A stretch of 64,000 nt of DNA from Muscardinus avellanarius (taxonomy: Eukaryota; Chordata; Mammalia; Rodentia; Gliridae), in contig OY726560.1 in assembly GCA_963383645.1 (NCBI GenBank), positions 31,061,173 to 31,125,172 of the forward strand, read 5' to 3'. Both the position numbers and the translations under genes were made by a program. The notes under the pieces are model-generated. The model made no database searches. It was not told the origin of the DNA and was given only the letters and a program-made list of their open reading frames with translations. Positions 22,370 to 33,589 of this stretch are shown one piece after another (within the stretch, counting starts at the first letter, position 1; the number at the start of each line of letters is the position of its first letter).

Positions 22370-23194
22370 GTAAGTAACCAGAAAGGGTTTTAGTATCACA
22401 AAACCCAGAGAAAGGTGATATTTTAAAGAGGTAGTAAAAACCGGAATCAAATGCCAGCAAGCAGTCAAATAAGTTAAAAGCCAAAAGTGCCCATTGAATG
22501 TGACCATAGCATGTAGTGACTTTATTTTACATTTATTTCAATTCAGCGATGAGAATAGCAACTAGATTTCAGGTGTCTGAGAAACAAAAGAGTGTGACAA
22601 AGGAAGGAAATACAGGGCACGTTTCTCTTTCAAGAAGGGTGCTGGGAGCAGGAAGATGCTGTGACTGCTTTACAGGGATAGAAGACAAGAGGACAGGCTC
22701 ATTGTGGATGGGGCGGTGGGGTTGATGGTAGTAAAGGTTGTGGGAAAAGGAGTGGACTGGTGGAGATGGGAAAGGTGGACGTGCTGTAGTAGTGTGGTCT
22801 TACAGGTGGTGAGAGTAGTGGGAGAGAAGCTGGGGGTGGGTGGTAAATGATGATGGCTGGTGAAGGTGAATCATTCAGGCAAAGGTGGCCATGACAGTGG
22901 TGGTGTGGCAGTCGTGATTGTAGAAAGAAAACAGTGCTGTTAAATATAGGAGACACTTGAGTATATTTATCTACTAAGATGAAAGACCAGTGAAAAGGTG
23001 ACTATTAAAGAGAAAAAGGAAGATAATTAATTGTGTTGGTCCCAAGGAAAAATACATAAGAATTTCAAAGCCCAGACTGAGGACTGAATTGCAGAACTCT
23101 ACTTAAATTAGAGTTAAAATTCCCATACCAACCACCTCCAAATATGTAATGGAGTTCTGAGCCTGACTCTCTGTTTTTGTGCTTAGTTGATAGG
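22370..23194. other. unique DNA
   Basis: A G-rich, GTGG-rich stretch at 22,690-22,920 looks like a degenerate simple repeat. Nothing coding seen. Confidence 0.4.
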
Positions 23195-23440
23195 CCCTCG
23201 CCCTGGAACATGCTTTTTCTCACTCACCATCAGCATATTAATTTCTATTCTTCTTTGAAATAGAACTCAGAATCTACCTCTTCCTGGAAACCTTTTCTAA
23301 TCCCCTACCCCACTTTGATTATGATGTCTTTTCTCTAGACTCCCAGAAAACACTGATCATGGTCCATCACTGGACTTTTCCCACTATGTTGTAATTGTTT
23401 TAATTTCCATTAGACCATAAGATCAATAAAAGAAAATAAC
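23195..23440 (+). mobile_element. L2 LINE fragment
   Basis: Resembles the L2 3' end: 'ctggaacatgctttttctcactcacc', 'tctacctcttcctggaaaccttttctaatcccctacccc', then 'cattagaccataagatc'. An ancient mammalian repeat, non-coding here. Confidence 0.55.
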
Positions 23441-24308
23441 CAATTTCATTAATCTTTCATTTAATCACAAAACTAACACACCACTATTACTACTGATAAA
23501 AAAATGTATTAAGCACTCATCATATGCCAAACAATGACAGGAAAATTTCAATAGTCCTGTCTGTTCGTCTTCATATCTATGGCTGCTTTCACGCTACAAT
23601 GGTGAGATGGGTAGTTGTGATGCTGCATGGCTATATTTATTATCTTGTTAAATGTTTATTATCTTGGCTTTACAGAAAAACTTTGTCAATCCCTACCTTA
23701 ACCAGTAGAGATAAAAATAATTACTCATTCCTGTCCTATATACTTGTACTTCAGTGGGCAACACGAGCAATTGTAGTATACTATGGTACATATTTTGATA
23801 GTAGAAATTAAAAGTACTTTCAGGACATACAGGAGAAACACTTAATTTATGTCTTGGAAGATCAGGGATTTCTGTATATCTATCATCTAGCACTCTCTAG
23901 CCTATTGAACCAAGTTTTTTTCAAATGAGAAAAGTCATTTAGTCTGTGATATACTTGAGTAAGGCTCTATGGGATACGGCTGAGACCCCATTCCAAAAGG
24001 CTACTGGTATTTCCGCTACAAGGGAATTGAATTAGGATCTCATTTATTTGTATATCCAGTTTATTATAAAGCTAAAATGTATCCAAATATTTTAAGCTCT
24101 TATTCTTTTCCAAAGATATAAGGCTCCAGCTTAGGACTGTCATAAATAAAATAGGTACATTAATTATGGTACCTAGACTTAAGGGACTGACCTGAATACT
24201 TGCTGACAGCTGAGAAAGTTTCATAATCTTTAATGACAAAGCCTCACTTAAAGTATGGCCTTAATACTCACCTTGATTTCTCTATCTGCTCACCTACAGT
24301 CATACATA

Positions 24309-24310
<2 letters not shown>

Positions 24311-24354
<44 letters not shown>
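24311..24354. repeat. (CA)n microsatellite
   Basis: Uninterrupted CA dinucleotides, not attached to a SINE. Confidence 0.97.
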
Positions 24355-24356
<2 letters not shown>

Positions 24357-24824
24357 CAACTTTATACCCAATATTATCCTACATAAAATATGTGCATTCA
24401 TGGTACATACACAGCCCCCACATTCTTCATACATATATCTTATATCTTTGATTAATATGTATATAACTCAAACCTAATGCATGCGTACTCACATAGATTT
24501 ATCTTAATCAGAGATGGCAAATAGGTTCTGCTGAAAGGTCAGTGCCAATCAATCACAAGGGCTCTTGGGGCACTGTGCTGAGAAGGCCTGTGAGGCCACC
24601 TTTGCATAAGAACTAGGACTATGATTCTCTTGTGATGTTTGCCTAGGATGCCAAAGGCGGGATGGTGGGCTTGAGTCAACTTATTTGCCATCTCATTCCT
24701 TAAGAATCTCACACACAGACAGATTTTTTAAGTGTACTGTTGCAGCAAGCTTACCACAGGGAAACAGAGATTGATTCTTCCAAGAAATGAGGCAGGTGGG
24801 AAGGTTCTTGATGGGGATTACCTT

Positions 24825-24915
24825 GATGGAGATAAGAATAATCATAATTTAGATTTGCAAGGCACTGCATTGGTTTCAAAGTAGTCCTCATGGGTTTATC
24901 TCATTGGATCTCTGC
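24825..24915 (+). repeat. possible MIR fragment
   Basis: 'ataatcataatttagatttgcaaggcactgcat...cctcatgggtttatctcattggatc' resembles the 5' half of MIR. Weak. Confidence 0.35.
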
Positions 24916-25769
24916 AACTTCCTTTAGAGACCACATAGGCTGAAGTTAGTTGGCCTTAGGAGCCAGTAAAGTTCAGCAGTTCAAACCACAAAAGCTCTTT
25001 TGACAGAGATTAAGTGCAGAGGATCTGACCTTTGACTATAATACCTTCAGAGATAGAAGATGACTTCTCAGGTATCGAGGTAGATAGACCACTTCTCTGA
25101 GGTAAGAGAATAAGGTGTCACTATACATTTTTATGCAAGGCACAATCATGGAGATTGAGGATTGTTTGAGAGTTGTTACAAAATATTTGAAGAAAAGTGT
25201 TTAAGTCAAAGCAAGAACTTATTACAGCATTAGAAGTGTTCAAAAAATAGTCAAGGTAAGAATTCTACCACCATTACTTTTCCTGGGTCAGGCACTGTGC
25301 TACATAACAGAGCTACAAATAAGAAAAAGCATGTCCAAATGTTAAGAACTCACAATTAATTTCCTTTGTTCTCAGTCATCCTAATAATTCCGTGTCATCT
25401 GAATCACATGATAAGTGTGTTATATTTGAGAATTATATGTATGTGGTGAGAGTGGAATCCAGAAATTCAACTTTTAATCAAGCCCCAAAATATCTCTAAT
25501 ACCAATGGCATTGGTCCATGAATCTCACTATGAAATGCATTATTGTATTTTGGTGTTAGAGTGAACATAGAATTATGAAGTAAGCATAATTGTATTCCCT
25601 TGGCAACGTAATTACCTATAAATCCATTTACTTAATTTCCCTCAATAGGAACATCTTGTAAAATTATACTACAATATTACAACCAGGAAATTCACAAGGA
25701 CATATTCAAAATACAGAATATTCTATTATCACAAAAATCCCTTTAATAGCCACATCAACTTCCTACCTG

Positions 25770-26080
25770 AGCTACTTCCTAACACCAGTCTGCAACTAAT
25801 TTCTTCTCAATGTATAAAATATTTTTTATTTAAACAATGTTATATTAGTGAAATCACATCATATGTAACCTTTGATATTGGCTTTTTCTCCATTAAGCAT
25901 AATTCTCTGAAAATCCGTCAAGGGTGTCCTTTGTACCAATTGTTCATTACATTTGGTTGATGAGTAGAATGTCATGATATGGACCAACCACAATTTATTT
26001 AACTACTCACTAATTTAAGGACATTTTCCTATTTTTTGACTATGTGAATAAGGCTGCTATGCACACTGATGTAAAAAATA
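25770..26080 (-). mobile_element. LINE-1 3'-end fragment (minus)
   Basis: The reverse complement carries L1 3'-end themes (gctgctatgcacactgatgta and the 'ttttgactatgtgaataaggctgc' region that pairs with the 'gccatattcacaatagccaaaa' class of sequence). Heavily mutated, no coding potential. Confidence 0.5.
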
Positions 26081-26827
26081 AATTATTAACCTTTTCCAAT
26101 CACCACACTGGTTGAATAATGAATAATAATGAACCTAGTTTACTGGTTTCTGGTTTGCTGGTCTCTAATGTTCAGTGCCAGTTTAATTCTATAAAACCCC
26201 CAAATTTGATGATCTGCAATAGCAGTTTTTATAACAATAAGTGTCAAATCACCAGGCACATTTTGGAGCCAGGTGGCTGGGAATGCCTCCTTGTTTAAGG
26301 AGGTTACAGCAAGTTGCAGAAAAGCCACAGCTGGTCCTCCTTTTCAGGATTGCATTCATTTGCTTATTTCTGTATCATTTATATTGATCTTTATAGCTAT
26401 GTATATATATAAAAAACCACACAGTGAAAAATACACTGGTGTTTTAATATTGCCCAGTTCATTTTGACAACCTGTGTAACTATATTGGCCTACAATATAA
26501 TGCTCTGACCAGATGCGTGTACTGTTAACAACTGGGGGACTGCCCTAATCTCTTCACACTCATATCTTAGAAACTTGCTAATGTGCTTATTTTTCCCTCA
26601 AATATTACCTTGATAGCCTGTTATCTTGATTTGCCTTGCAGAAAATTATTATAGACATTAATTTCCATTTGATCTGAATTAACTCCTTTGCAAGAAACCA
26701 CTGTCTGTGGCTGTCTACACTTTAGCAGAAAAATGCATAAAATGATCTTATGAAGTAACATAAAGCTATGAAAATAACTATGTAGAAGAATCAACAATCA
26801 AAAATAGAATTATGTATTTAAATTAAG

Positions 26828-26828
<1 letters not shown>
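26081..26828. other. unique DNA, no feature seen
   Basis: AT-rich, no recognised repeat. Confidence 0.45.
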
Positions 26829-26880
<52 letters not shown>

Positions 26881-26882
26881 TG
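26829..26882. repeat. (TG)n microsatellite
   Basis: TG repeats with one TA; the tail of the antisense SINE later split by the provirus. Confidence 0.97.
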
Positions 26883-27253
26883 TTACTGGGGATTGAACCC
26901 AGGGGCATTCTACCTCCAACCTACATCACCAGCCCTATTTTTTTATTCTGAAACAGGATCCCGCAAGGTTGATGAGCATCTCACTACTTGCTTAGGCTGT
27001 CCTTGAACCTGTGATCTGTTACGATTTTGAGAAGAAAATGTTACGGTGTGGGAAACTGTCCCCAGGGACCTTTGTTAGATCCCTGGGAACAATTCCCAAA
27101 AAAAACAACACACACACACACAAAAACAAAAAACAAAAAAAAAAAACCCACAAAAACTGCAGGTTCTTGTCCTGAGCTAAGGATAGATATGCAATAGCCC
27201 AGACTCTTGCTGAAGATTTAAAGTAGTTTTATAAGGGCTTTTAAAAGAGTGTC

Positions 27254-27436
27254 CTGCCTGGCATGGTGGCGCATGCTTGTAATCCCCGCGCTTGGGAGGC
27301 GGAGACAGGAAGATTGCGCGGGTTCGAAGCCAGCCACGCTGGTTTAAGAGACTCTGTTTCCAAATAAAAATATAAAAATGGCTCTGGGAGTGTAGCCTGG
27401 AGGTAGAAGGGTTTCTAGGAACCCCAGTACCACCAA
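27254..27436 (+). repeat. B1-ID SINE (type II) inside the provirus
   Basis: 'tgcctggcatggtggcgcatgc' to 'tttctaggaaccccagtaccacc'. It retains 'gcgggttcgaagccagcc' with an intact B-box-like GGTTCGAAGCC. Flanks AAGAGTGTC / AAAAGTGTC. Confidence 0.95.
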
Positions 27437-27666
27437 AAAAAAAAAAGTGTCTCATCTTTGATGTGGGCCAAATGGACGGGCATTCATTGGGCCTATCAAG
27501 CCTATGCTATTTAAAGTGGAATTTTCCCCTCTCCTGGTGATTCTGCTGTAGCTAGTCCATGGCAGGGGGGTCTCCTTGGTTCCAGAGAGCTCGTTAGCAC
27601 CGCAATCCCGTCATCCACCAGGATCTGGTCCCTTCAGCTGGAGTCGCCTTTGGCTTAAAAGATAGC

Positions 27667-27690
27667 CCCGCGTGGGTGCCAAAGATATTA
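27667..27690 (-). other. primer-binding-site-like motif, copy 2
   Basis: A second copy of the motif (minus strand ATCTTTGGCACCCACGCGGGGC) lies about 113 bases inside the element. The shared ATCTTTGG.GCCCACGCGGGGC suggests a duplication of the LTR/leader junction, by template switching or unequal events, rather than chance. Confidence 0.5.
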
Positions 27691-27779
27691 TGGTCTGGTG
27701 CCCTTAGCACTAGGGAAAAGCTAGAGCTTAAAGAACCACGCCACAGAGTGACATAGTGGGATGACCCAAAACAAAGTCA

Positions 27780-27797
27780 GCCCCGCGTGGGCACCAA
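27780..27797 (-). other. primer-binding-site-like motif, copy 1
   Basis: On the minus strand TGGTGCCCACGCGGGGC follows the LTR end by four bases, the expected place for a retroviral tRNA primer site. It is similar to the lysine-tRNA-type site TGGCGCCCAACGTGGGGC with differences that may be decay or a different primer. Confidence 0.55.
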
Positions 27798-27800
27798 AGA

Positions 27801-27890
27801 TGTTACAATTTTGAAGAAGATGTTACGGTTTGGGAAATTGTCCCCAGGGACCCCTGTTAGGCTCCTAGACACAATTTCCCTCAAAACACA

Positions 27891-27940
<50 letters not shown>

Positions 27941-28549
27941 CGGTGGGTTCTTGTCCTGAGCTAAGGATACATATCCAATAGCCTGGACTCTTGCTGAAGA
28001 TTTGAAGGAGTTTATTTTAAAAAGGAAATACAGAAGACAGTTAGAGCCCCATGTCATTCTGGAGTGGCTTGGGGAGGGGATTCAAACGAATTCACCAAAA
28101 AAATCCCTGCATTAAGAGTAAGTATTCTTACAGCTAGCCCAACCAGATCTGTGGCAGGTCCTTTGATATGTAGATATCTTGCCCCATCTATAGCCCAGGT
28201 ATCCTGTTCTGTCTCTAACCCAACCAGATCCACCCACTCTGGGGCAGCGGGGGGCAGCTCTGTCTCTGGCACAGACCCCCACACCTTTTGTTACACTCCA
28301 AAATGTGTTAAGTTGCTTATCCCGGAATCCGGGATTTCCTAACATCCTTGAGGAAGTTTGCCTCTCTTCAGAAATGTAAAAAGGCCCTAGGTTTCTTCTA
28401 TTCCTTTGCTAATTATCCATGGAGAAATCTGCCGCCTCTCCCCACAGCTCCTGGCTTTCTTTACTAACAAAGATATATTTTAAAATTGAAAATCTTTCCC
28501 AATACTGGTACATTAATACATTTTAAAACCTCTTCCCAATATTGGTACA
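27801..28549 (-). repeat. long terminal repeat, 5' LTR of the provirus
   Basis: This copy is about 749 bases with TG...CA ends. On the minus strand U3 comes first, AATAAA lies at 28016-28011, and U5 ends ...GTAACA at 27801, four bases before the primer-binding-site-like motif. A (CA)n microsatellite at 27892-27937 has expanded inside U5; the other LTR copy has a shorter CA/A-rich tract at the equivalent place (27107-27147). Confidence 0.65.
27892..27937. repeat. (AC)n microsatellite in an LTR
   Basis: Pure AC run within the proviral LTR. Confidence 0.97.
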
Positions 28550-28924
28550 TGATCCTCCTACCTCCCAAGTACTGGGATTACAAGTGTATTCCACCATGGC
28601 CAGCCTTAAATTCAATTTTCAATTGTTTACTTCCAGCCTGGATATCTGCTACTCCTCTGAGATCAAGCCTTCCACTCAACAAGTCTATGCTTGATCTGAA
28701 ATTTCATGTGACTGAAACAGAACTAATCACTTCTCCAATCTCCATCCCAACCTCAGCATGAGAACGGTCCTGCCCCTCTAAAACATCTAAAACCTTACTC
28801 ACTAAGAGCTTCAGACAGGAAACTTGGTGTCATCCTTGACTCATTCAAACAACCAGTAAATCCTTTCAGGTCTATATCAAATGTGCCTGAGACATCTTCA
28901 CTTCTCATTCTCTTTCCCACTGAA

Positions 28925-29200
28925 GCAGTCTCCATTTACCCATCAAGGTCTCAATTCAAGTGTTACTTTAAGGAGTGCTACCTGAGGAAGCTAAGCCAGG
29001 CATCCCGTTATCACATTTCCCACTTTAAACAGTAGACTGAGTAGTGGCTGAAATGACCTTGTTTACTCACAGGTATTTTATCTTGTTCTCTTCTTGTTCT
29101 TAAGGGCAAGGATGCTATTTATTTTGTTCATTACTATAGTTCTACTATCTAAAATTGCCTGGCATATAACAGCCACTCAATAAATATTTATTGACCAACT
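28925..29200 (+). mobile_element. L2 LINE 3' end
   Basis: Contains 'aggtctcaattcaagtgttac', 'taagggcaaggatgctatttattttgttca' and 'ttgcctggcatataacagccactcaataaatatttattga', the typical 3' terminus of L2. Confidence 0.7.
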
Positions 29201-29849
29201 CTGCCTATACTCCTGACGCCACATTATTGTTTTGAATTTCAATAATACCCTTAAGGGATGTGACACAACTGCAGAAAATATACTTTGCCTGGGTATTCAT
29301 TTCTTCATTTATAAAACAAGAAAACTTAAATAACCTGTAAATTTACCTTCTTTGCTAAAATTTCATAACTCTGTGTGTACAAATCTGACTTTAATTGTAA
29401 AACACTCCTTTTCCACTCAATTCACTATTATTTCTATTTAGTTTTATATTGTTATAAACAATAATATATGTATAGCTACAGTTTTCACAAAGTGCTTTTA
29501 TTTCAATTGTTTCCTTTGACACTCACCTCAAACTTCTGGAGAATTATACTTATTTTTTTCTGTTTTATAGATGTGACTCTGTCTACTCAGAGAAGCTATA
29601 TATCACTTGCTTAAATTCACCATCTCATTAAACAAGCCTATTATGAATAAATGTTGTTGGCAAATATTTTAATTTTTCATAATCATGGTACAGATCCAGG
29701 AATTGTAATCTTTCTTCAAAGTATCTTCTGAATTAATATTAATCATCATATGTGCAGTTGAGACTCTGAAATTCTTTCCCAGTTTTCACAAGAACTTTGA
29801 TTAAACTACAGAGCATCACTTCCTCCCTAAAAAAATGTGGAAGCTAGAG
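29201..29849. other. unique DNA, no feature seen
   Basis: AT-rich; possible very old MIR/L2 traces only. Confidence 0.4.
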
Positions 29850-30115
29850 AGAAAATAGGAGAGAAAATAGATTTCAAATAATGGCAGAGGAAGACCAGTA
29901 GAATAGCGGAAAGGGATTGGGAGTGAGAGGTAGGAGGGGGGCAAAGGAGTCTGGATGAAGGAAACAATTCAAATTATGCTCTGTCCATGCCTGAAGGTAT
30001 CACTACCAAGCTCCCTATCATCTATGTCTGTATTACTATGAACCTCGCTGTGATATATAATTACAATGCACTGATAAGGATGTATTTAAGTAAATAAAAA
30101 AATTTAAAAATTTAC
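29850..30115 (+). mobile_element. LINE-1 3' UTR fragment (rodent type)
   Basis: A G-rich patch (gggagtgagaggtaggagggggg) is followed by 'accaagctccctatcatc' and ends 'tgatatataattacaatgcact...taaataaaaaaatt'. This parallels the 3' terminus of the L1 at about 6230-6480. Truncated at the 5' side. Confidence 0.5.
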
Positions 30116-30419
30116 TCATATGAAAAAAAGAAAAAAAGTGACAACTACTGAATGTTTGCCTTTAGCACACAAAAGGCCCACATGACCAAAACTACTCCCT
30201 GCCCCTCCAAAGCACTGACTCTTTTTCTTTAAATTATATTCCTCTGAGTAAATGCATTGCCTACAGAAAGTTTCTATGATGAATAATAATACAGAATAAT
30301 CATAAATGTTTAGCTTTCAATTTTCCACTGCACAGTTAACTAACTTGATTGTAGATAAGTAATGGGTCTCCTTTTTGTCATCAGTAGTATATAGAAATAA
30401 CTACTTAAGAAAAATGTAA

Positions 30420-30490
30420 CATTTAAATCAGACAATGTAGAAGAGTACCTGGTCTATAGGATGTACTCAGATAATGTCAGCTTCTCCCCA
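30420..30490. repeat. possible MIR/L2 end fragment
   Basis: 'agagtacctggtctataggatgtactcagataatgtcagc' resembles the common 'gcctggcacatagtaggtgctcaataaatgttagc' ending of MIR/L2. Weak. Confidence 0.3.
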
Positions 30491-30750
30491 TCCTGTTATC
30501 TTGAAGAAGTAACATCAATTTAATCACATTTTAGTAAACAAATCTTAAGGAAATAAAGGAAAATAAAAGATACAGTGGGTTTGAAATATGGCATTGGATA
30601 AATGTTTTTGAGTAACTTAATTATAGACAGATACTAATTTTACATATTTTTATAAGACAGTAAAAAAAACTTAATGTCAATTTTCCTTAGAAAAAGACAA
30701 TTGCAAAAAAAAAAAAACTAAAAATTTGAGGGGAAAAAAAAAAAAACTAG

Positions 30751-30975
30751 CAAGCCAGGCGTGTACAAGTGGTACACGTTTGTAATCCCAGCATATGGGA
30801 GGCTGAGACAGGAGGATCACAGTTCGTGGTCAGCCTCAGCTACTTAGTGAAGCCCTTTGCAACTCAGTGAGACCTGTTTCAAAATAAAGAATAAAAAACA
30901 AGGCTGGAGATGTAGCTCAGAGGTAGAATGCCCGCTGGGTTTCATCCCCAGTACTGAAAAAAAAAAAAAAAAAAG
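30751..30975 (+). repeat. B1-ID SINE (type I)
   Basis: 'aagccaggcgtgtacaagtggtac' to 'gtttcatccccagtactg' and a long A tail. Confidence 0.93.
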
Positions 30976-30979
30976 ACTA

Positions 30980-31789
30980 GCATTTCTTTGCAGTTATATA
31001 ACCAAATTTGTTTTCTTTTGATTTGTTTTCTTTTGATTTGAGGCCACGTGGCTTCTGTGCACCATTCCAACCTATGAGCTCTTAACATCCTTCTCTGGTC
31101 TACAGAAATCAAAATGGAATTTTCTCTAGTCTAATTCAGATCCAGAATTTAGGAAGAAACAAGTAGAAAGGGGGGAAGTTATTTTAGTGGTGGTATTGTT
31201 TTTGTACTCACTAAGAATGATCCCTGTCTTGAAAACATTCAAGTTTGGAGAACGGATTGGGAATATCAATGGAGAAACGAAGAACCCAAGACCTGAGGGA
31301 GTGCAGTTGGGGTAATAGGTAAAATGCTGGATTAGGGAGCCTCTTAAAATCCTTCAACATCCAAAATTCTATAACCCCCTGATTTAATCTTCCTCCTAAA
31401 ATGGATTCTACAACAATTACTTTGTGTTCTTATACTATGTCCACAAAAGCTTGAGTCCAGTGGCTTGTGTTCTCCCTTTGCCTACAGATGTGTATGGTGT
31501 TTTTCATTTCCGAAGGCCCTTACAGAAGATGCATGGTGGTGGGTGTATGTTGACAAGGGGTGAGTGCAAGCTGCCCTTCTCTGGTTCCACAGCATGGTCA
31601 GCACTGTGCCCACTTGGATGGCCGCCCTTCCTATCAGGAGGAGTCTCCCTTCTCTTCTTTTCCCATCTTCTAGTTTGTGGGCCCTTCCTACTCAGCAACT
31701 CCGTATCAGCACTCGTCCATCTTCCTCTTTACACAATATAACTCCCACCCCCAACACACACATTCAGTGTGCCTAATACCTTAGAATAA
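30980..31789. other. unique DNA
   Basis: Open frames at 31424-31741 (+) and 31504-31698 (-) overlap on opposite strands; no family recognised. Confidence 0.4.
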
Positions 31790-32240
31790 GGACATGATCT
31801 TGCAAGCTTGTAATCCCAGCATTCGAGAGGCGGAGACTTGAGGATTGCGGTTCATGGACAGCCTTAGCTACTTAGAGAGGCACTTTGCAACACAGTGAGA
31901 CCCTGTTTCAAAAATAAAAGGACTAGGCCGGGCGTGGTGGCGCACGCTTGTAATCCCCGCGGTTGGGAAGCAGAGACAGGAGGATCACACAGGTTCGAAG
32001 CCAGCCCGCGCGCGCTGGCTTAGGAGACCCTGTTTCCAAATAAAAATGTAAAAATCGGGTCTGGGAGTGTAGCCCGGAGGTAGAAGGGCTTCCAGGAACC
32101 CCAGTACCACCACCACCAAAAAAAAATAATAATAATAAAATAAAATAAAATAAAGGACTAAAAAAATAGGCTTTGGGGTGTAGCTCAGAGGTACAATTCC
32201 CCTGGGTCCCATCCCCAGCACCGAAAAAAAAAAAAAAAAA
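31790..32240 (+). repeat. B1-ID SINE (type I) split by a type II SINE
   Basis: Left part to about 31927 ('gcttgtaatcccagcattcgagagg...ccctgtttcaaaaataaa') and right part from about 32151 ('ggctttggggtgtagctcagagg...catccccagcaccg'). Confidence 0.92.
31928..32150 (+). repeat. B1-ID SINE (type II) nested in type I
   Basis: 'ggccgggcgtggtggcgcacgc' to 'gcttccaggaaccccagtaccacc'. Target duplication AAAGGACTA on both sides. A CpG-rich stem region (cccgcgcgcgctgg) is preserved, suggesting a relatively young copy. Confidence 0.96.
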
Positions 32241-33570
32241 TCTAATGCCACTTTCTTCCAAACAGATGGGAATCTTGTTCTCAAGGAAACTGTAAAAGTC
32301 CAAGAGCAGAAACTGCTTGTATTGAACCTAGTCTTACATTTCCCTAAACTTTTCACTTTTTTAGTTGCTCAATGATCTTTAAAGAGCTAGTGCAGATTCA
32401 ATGAAAACGGTATTATCTGATGCAGAGGTCCTGGAAGCCTGGCTTGTGCAGAGAAGGAAGAGAGGAAACTGAATTTCAAGGACACAGTCCCAAGAGAACC
32501 TAAGCCAAGCCAGTGAAGGAAATGATAGGTAAACGGTAGTTTGGACTAAAAGCCACAGGATATCTTAGATCCTTTAAAAGCCAAGGGAGGAGGAAACTCA
32601 ATGGCTGGAACTTGAATAGAAGCAGAGAGAATAGGGCAAAGTATATACTAAGACCTAGGAATGTCGAGATTTAGGAGGGGGAAAAATGATGTGTTCCACT
32701 ATGTTATGAGTCTGCATTTCAGTAGGGCAGGGAACTTCCAAGTCTTAGAAAACAAGAGATAAAAAGTCCCAGCTTTTGAGCCTTATGATCAGAGAAGAAG
32801 TAGGAGAAGAAATGACCAGATGGAGTTGATCCAAGATGACAAAATGAGATGTTTAGTGCATTTACCGTGTGCCAAGTTGAGTAGACAGACACATGAGGCT
32901 GGGTGTCAGGCTTTTGTGGGGTTGCTCTGCCAAGTTCTCTCCCACATAAATATACCTTGTATTTTAAGCTAACTGGGCACGGAGCTCTAGTGAATGTGAT
33001 GTGAAGGGGAGACGGGAAGGAGAAAGGGGTAAGAGGAAGCCCAGGGGTGGTGCTCTCCAGAAGCAGCCCTCTATACAGAAAGCTCCTTGCAGGGGCAAAA
33101 ATGAAGATTAAGAGTAAGAAGTAACACAATGGGCCACTCACCAGGAAGAGCCTTTAGCCAGCTGTGGTGGCCGCTCTGGACCCTCAGCTATGGGAAGGTG
33201 CCAGAGGTTTCATCACCAAGAGCTTTGGCAGAATTGGGTGTTCTCCAGGGGCTACCTGGAACTTTACCAATTTTGAGGGAAGCAAATATCTTACCAGTCT
33301 CTTCCAAAACCTCCCTTGCCTAAAAAAGCAGGTATCTTTAGTTTTGCATTTGGACTAACAAATCAGAACACAGTTTTCTCTCCACTCTGTATTGCACCTG
33401 CTTGCTATTAAAGAACTTTGGAGGTTTGGTTTTAACCCAGCTGCTCCTGAGAAACAGTAGATGGCCACGCTTGTCCCCAGGTCAGTTATGGGGAAACTCG
33501 GACGGTGACACCTCGATGAGTCCCGGTGCCCAAGGTCGTGGGTGAAATTGGAAAGAGCCCGTAGCCCCAG
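32241..33570. other. unique DNA upstream of the CpG island
   Basis: Repeat-free flank of the promoter. A 140-residue minus-strand frame (32719-33141) has no recognised domain. GC content rises towards 33,500. Confidence 0.45.
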
Positions 33571-33576
33571 GTAAGT
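33571..33576 (+). promoter_or_regulatory. consensus splice donor upstream of the CpG island
   Basis: The sequence CCCCAG|GTAAGTCT is a near-perfect vertebrate 5' splice site at the upstream edge of the island. It could end an alternative, probably non-coding, first exon on the + strand. No transcript evidence is available from sequence alone, and single donors of this quality also occur by chance. Confidence 0.35.
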
Positions 33577-33589
33577 CTTCCGTCCCCCT

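Larger units (their letters stand above)
23441..25769. other. mostly unique DNA
   Basis: Apart from the (CA)n at 24,311 and a weak MIR at 24,825, no feature recognised. Confidence 0.45.
27017..28549 (-). mobile_element. defective LTR retrovirus-like provirus (minus strand), no coding region
   Basis: The element begins TGTTAC and ends GGTACA on the + strand, so it has TG...CA termini. It is flanked by TGATC at 27012-27016 and 28550-28554 (5-bp target duplication) and lies inside a SINE. Read on the minus strand, a complete LTR runs 28549 to 27801, with an AATAAA polyadenylation signal at 28016-28011. It is followed by a primer-binding-site-like TGGTGCCCACGCGGGGC near 27796-27780, which resembles a lysine-tRNA type site. 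A short internal stretch and a truncated second LTR copy (about 27235 to 27017) follow. The two LTR copies align over the R/U5 part but are clearly diverged, so the insertion is old. The 3' LTR U3 is missing or replaced. I see no gag, pol or env reading frame. It is disrupted further by a SINE at about 27254-27436. The class is uncertain; a class II/ERVK-like origin fits the TGTTA terminus. Confidence 0.7.
26829..28602 (-). repeat. B1-ID SINE (type I) split by a provirus
   Basis: Antisense left part 26829-27016 ((TG)n tail, 'gaacccaggggcattctacc' ... 'cttgaacctgtgatc') continues at 28550 with 'tgatcctcctacctcccaagtactgg...ccaccatggccagcc'. A TTAAATT flank occurs on both outer sides. The 1.5-kb insert is the LTR element. 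Confidence 0.88.

Noticed and set aside
31487..31504. Peptide DVYGVF in the + strand frame at 31,424-31,741, reminiscent of a stretch in the oligosaccharyltransferase 48-kDa subunit
   Set aside because: The match stops after six residues and the flanking residues do not fit, so it is taken as chance.
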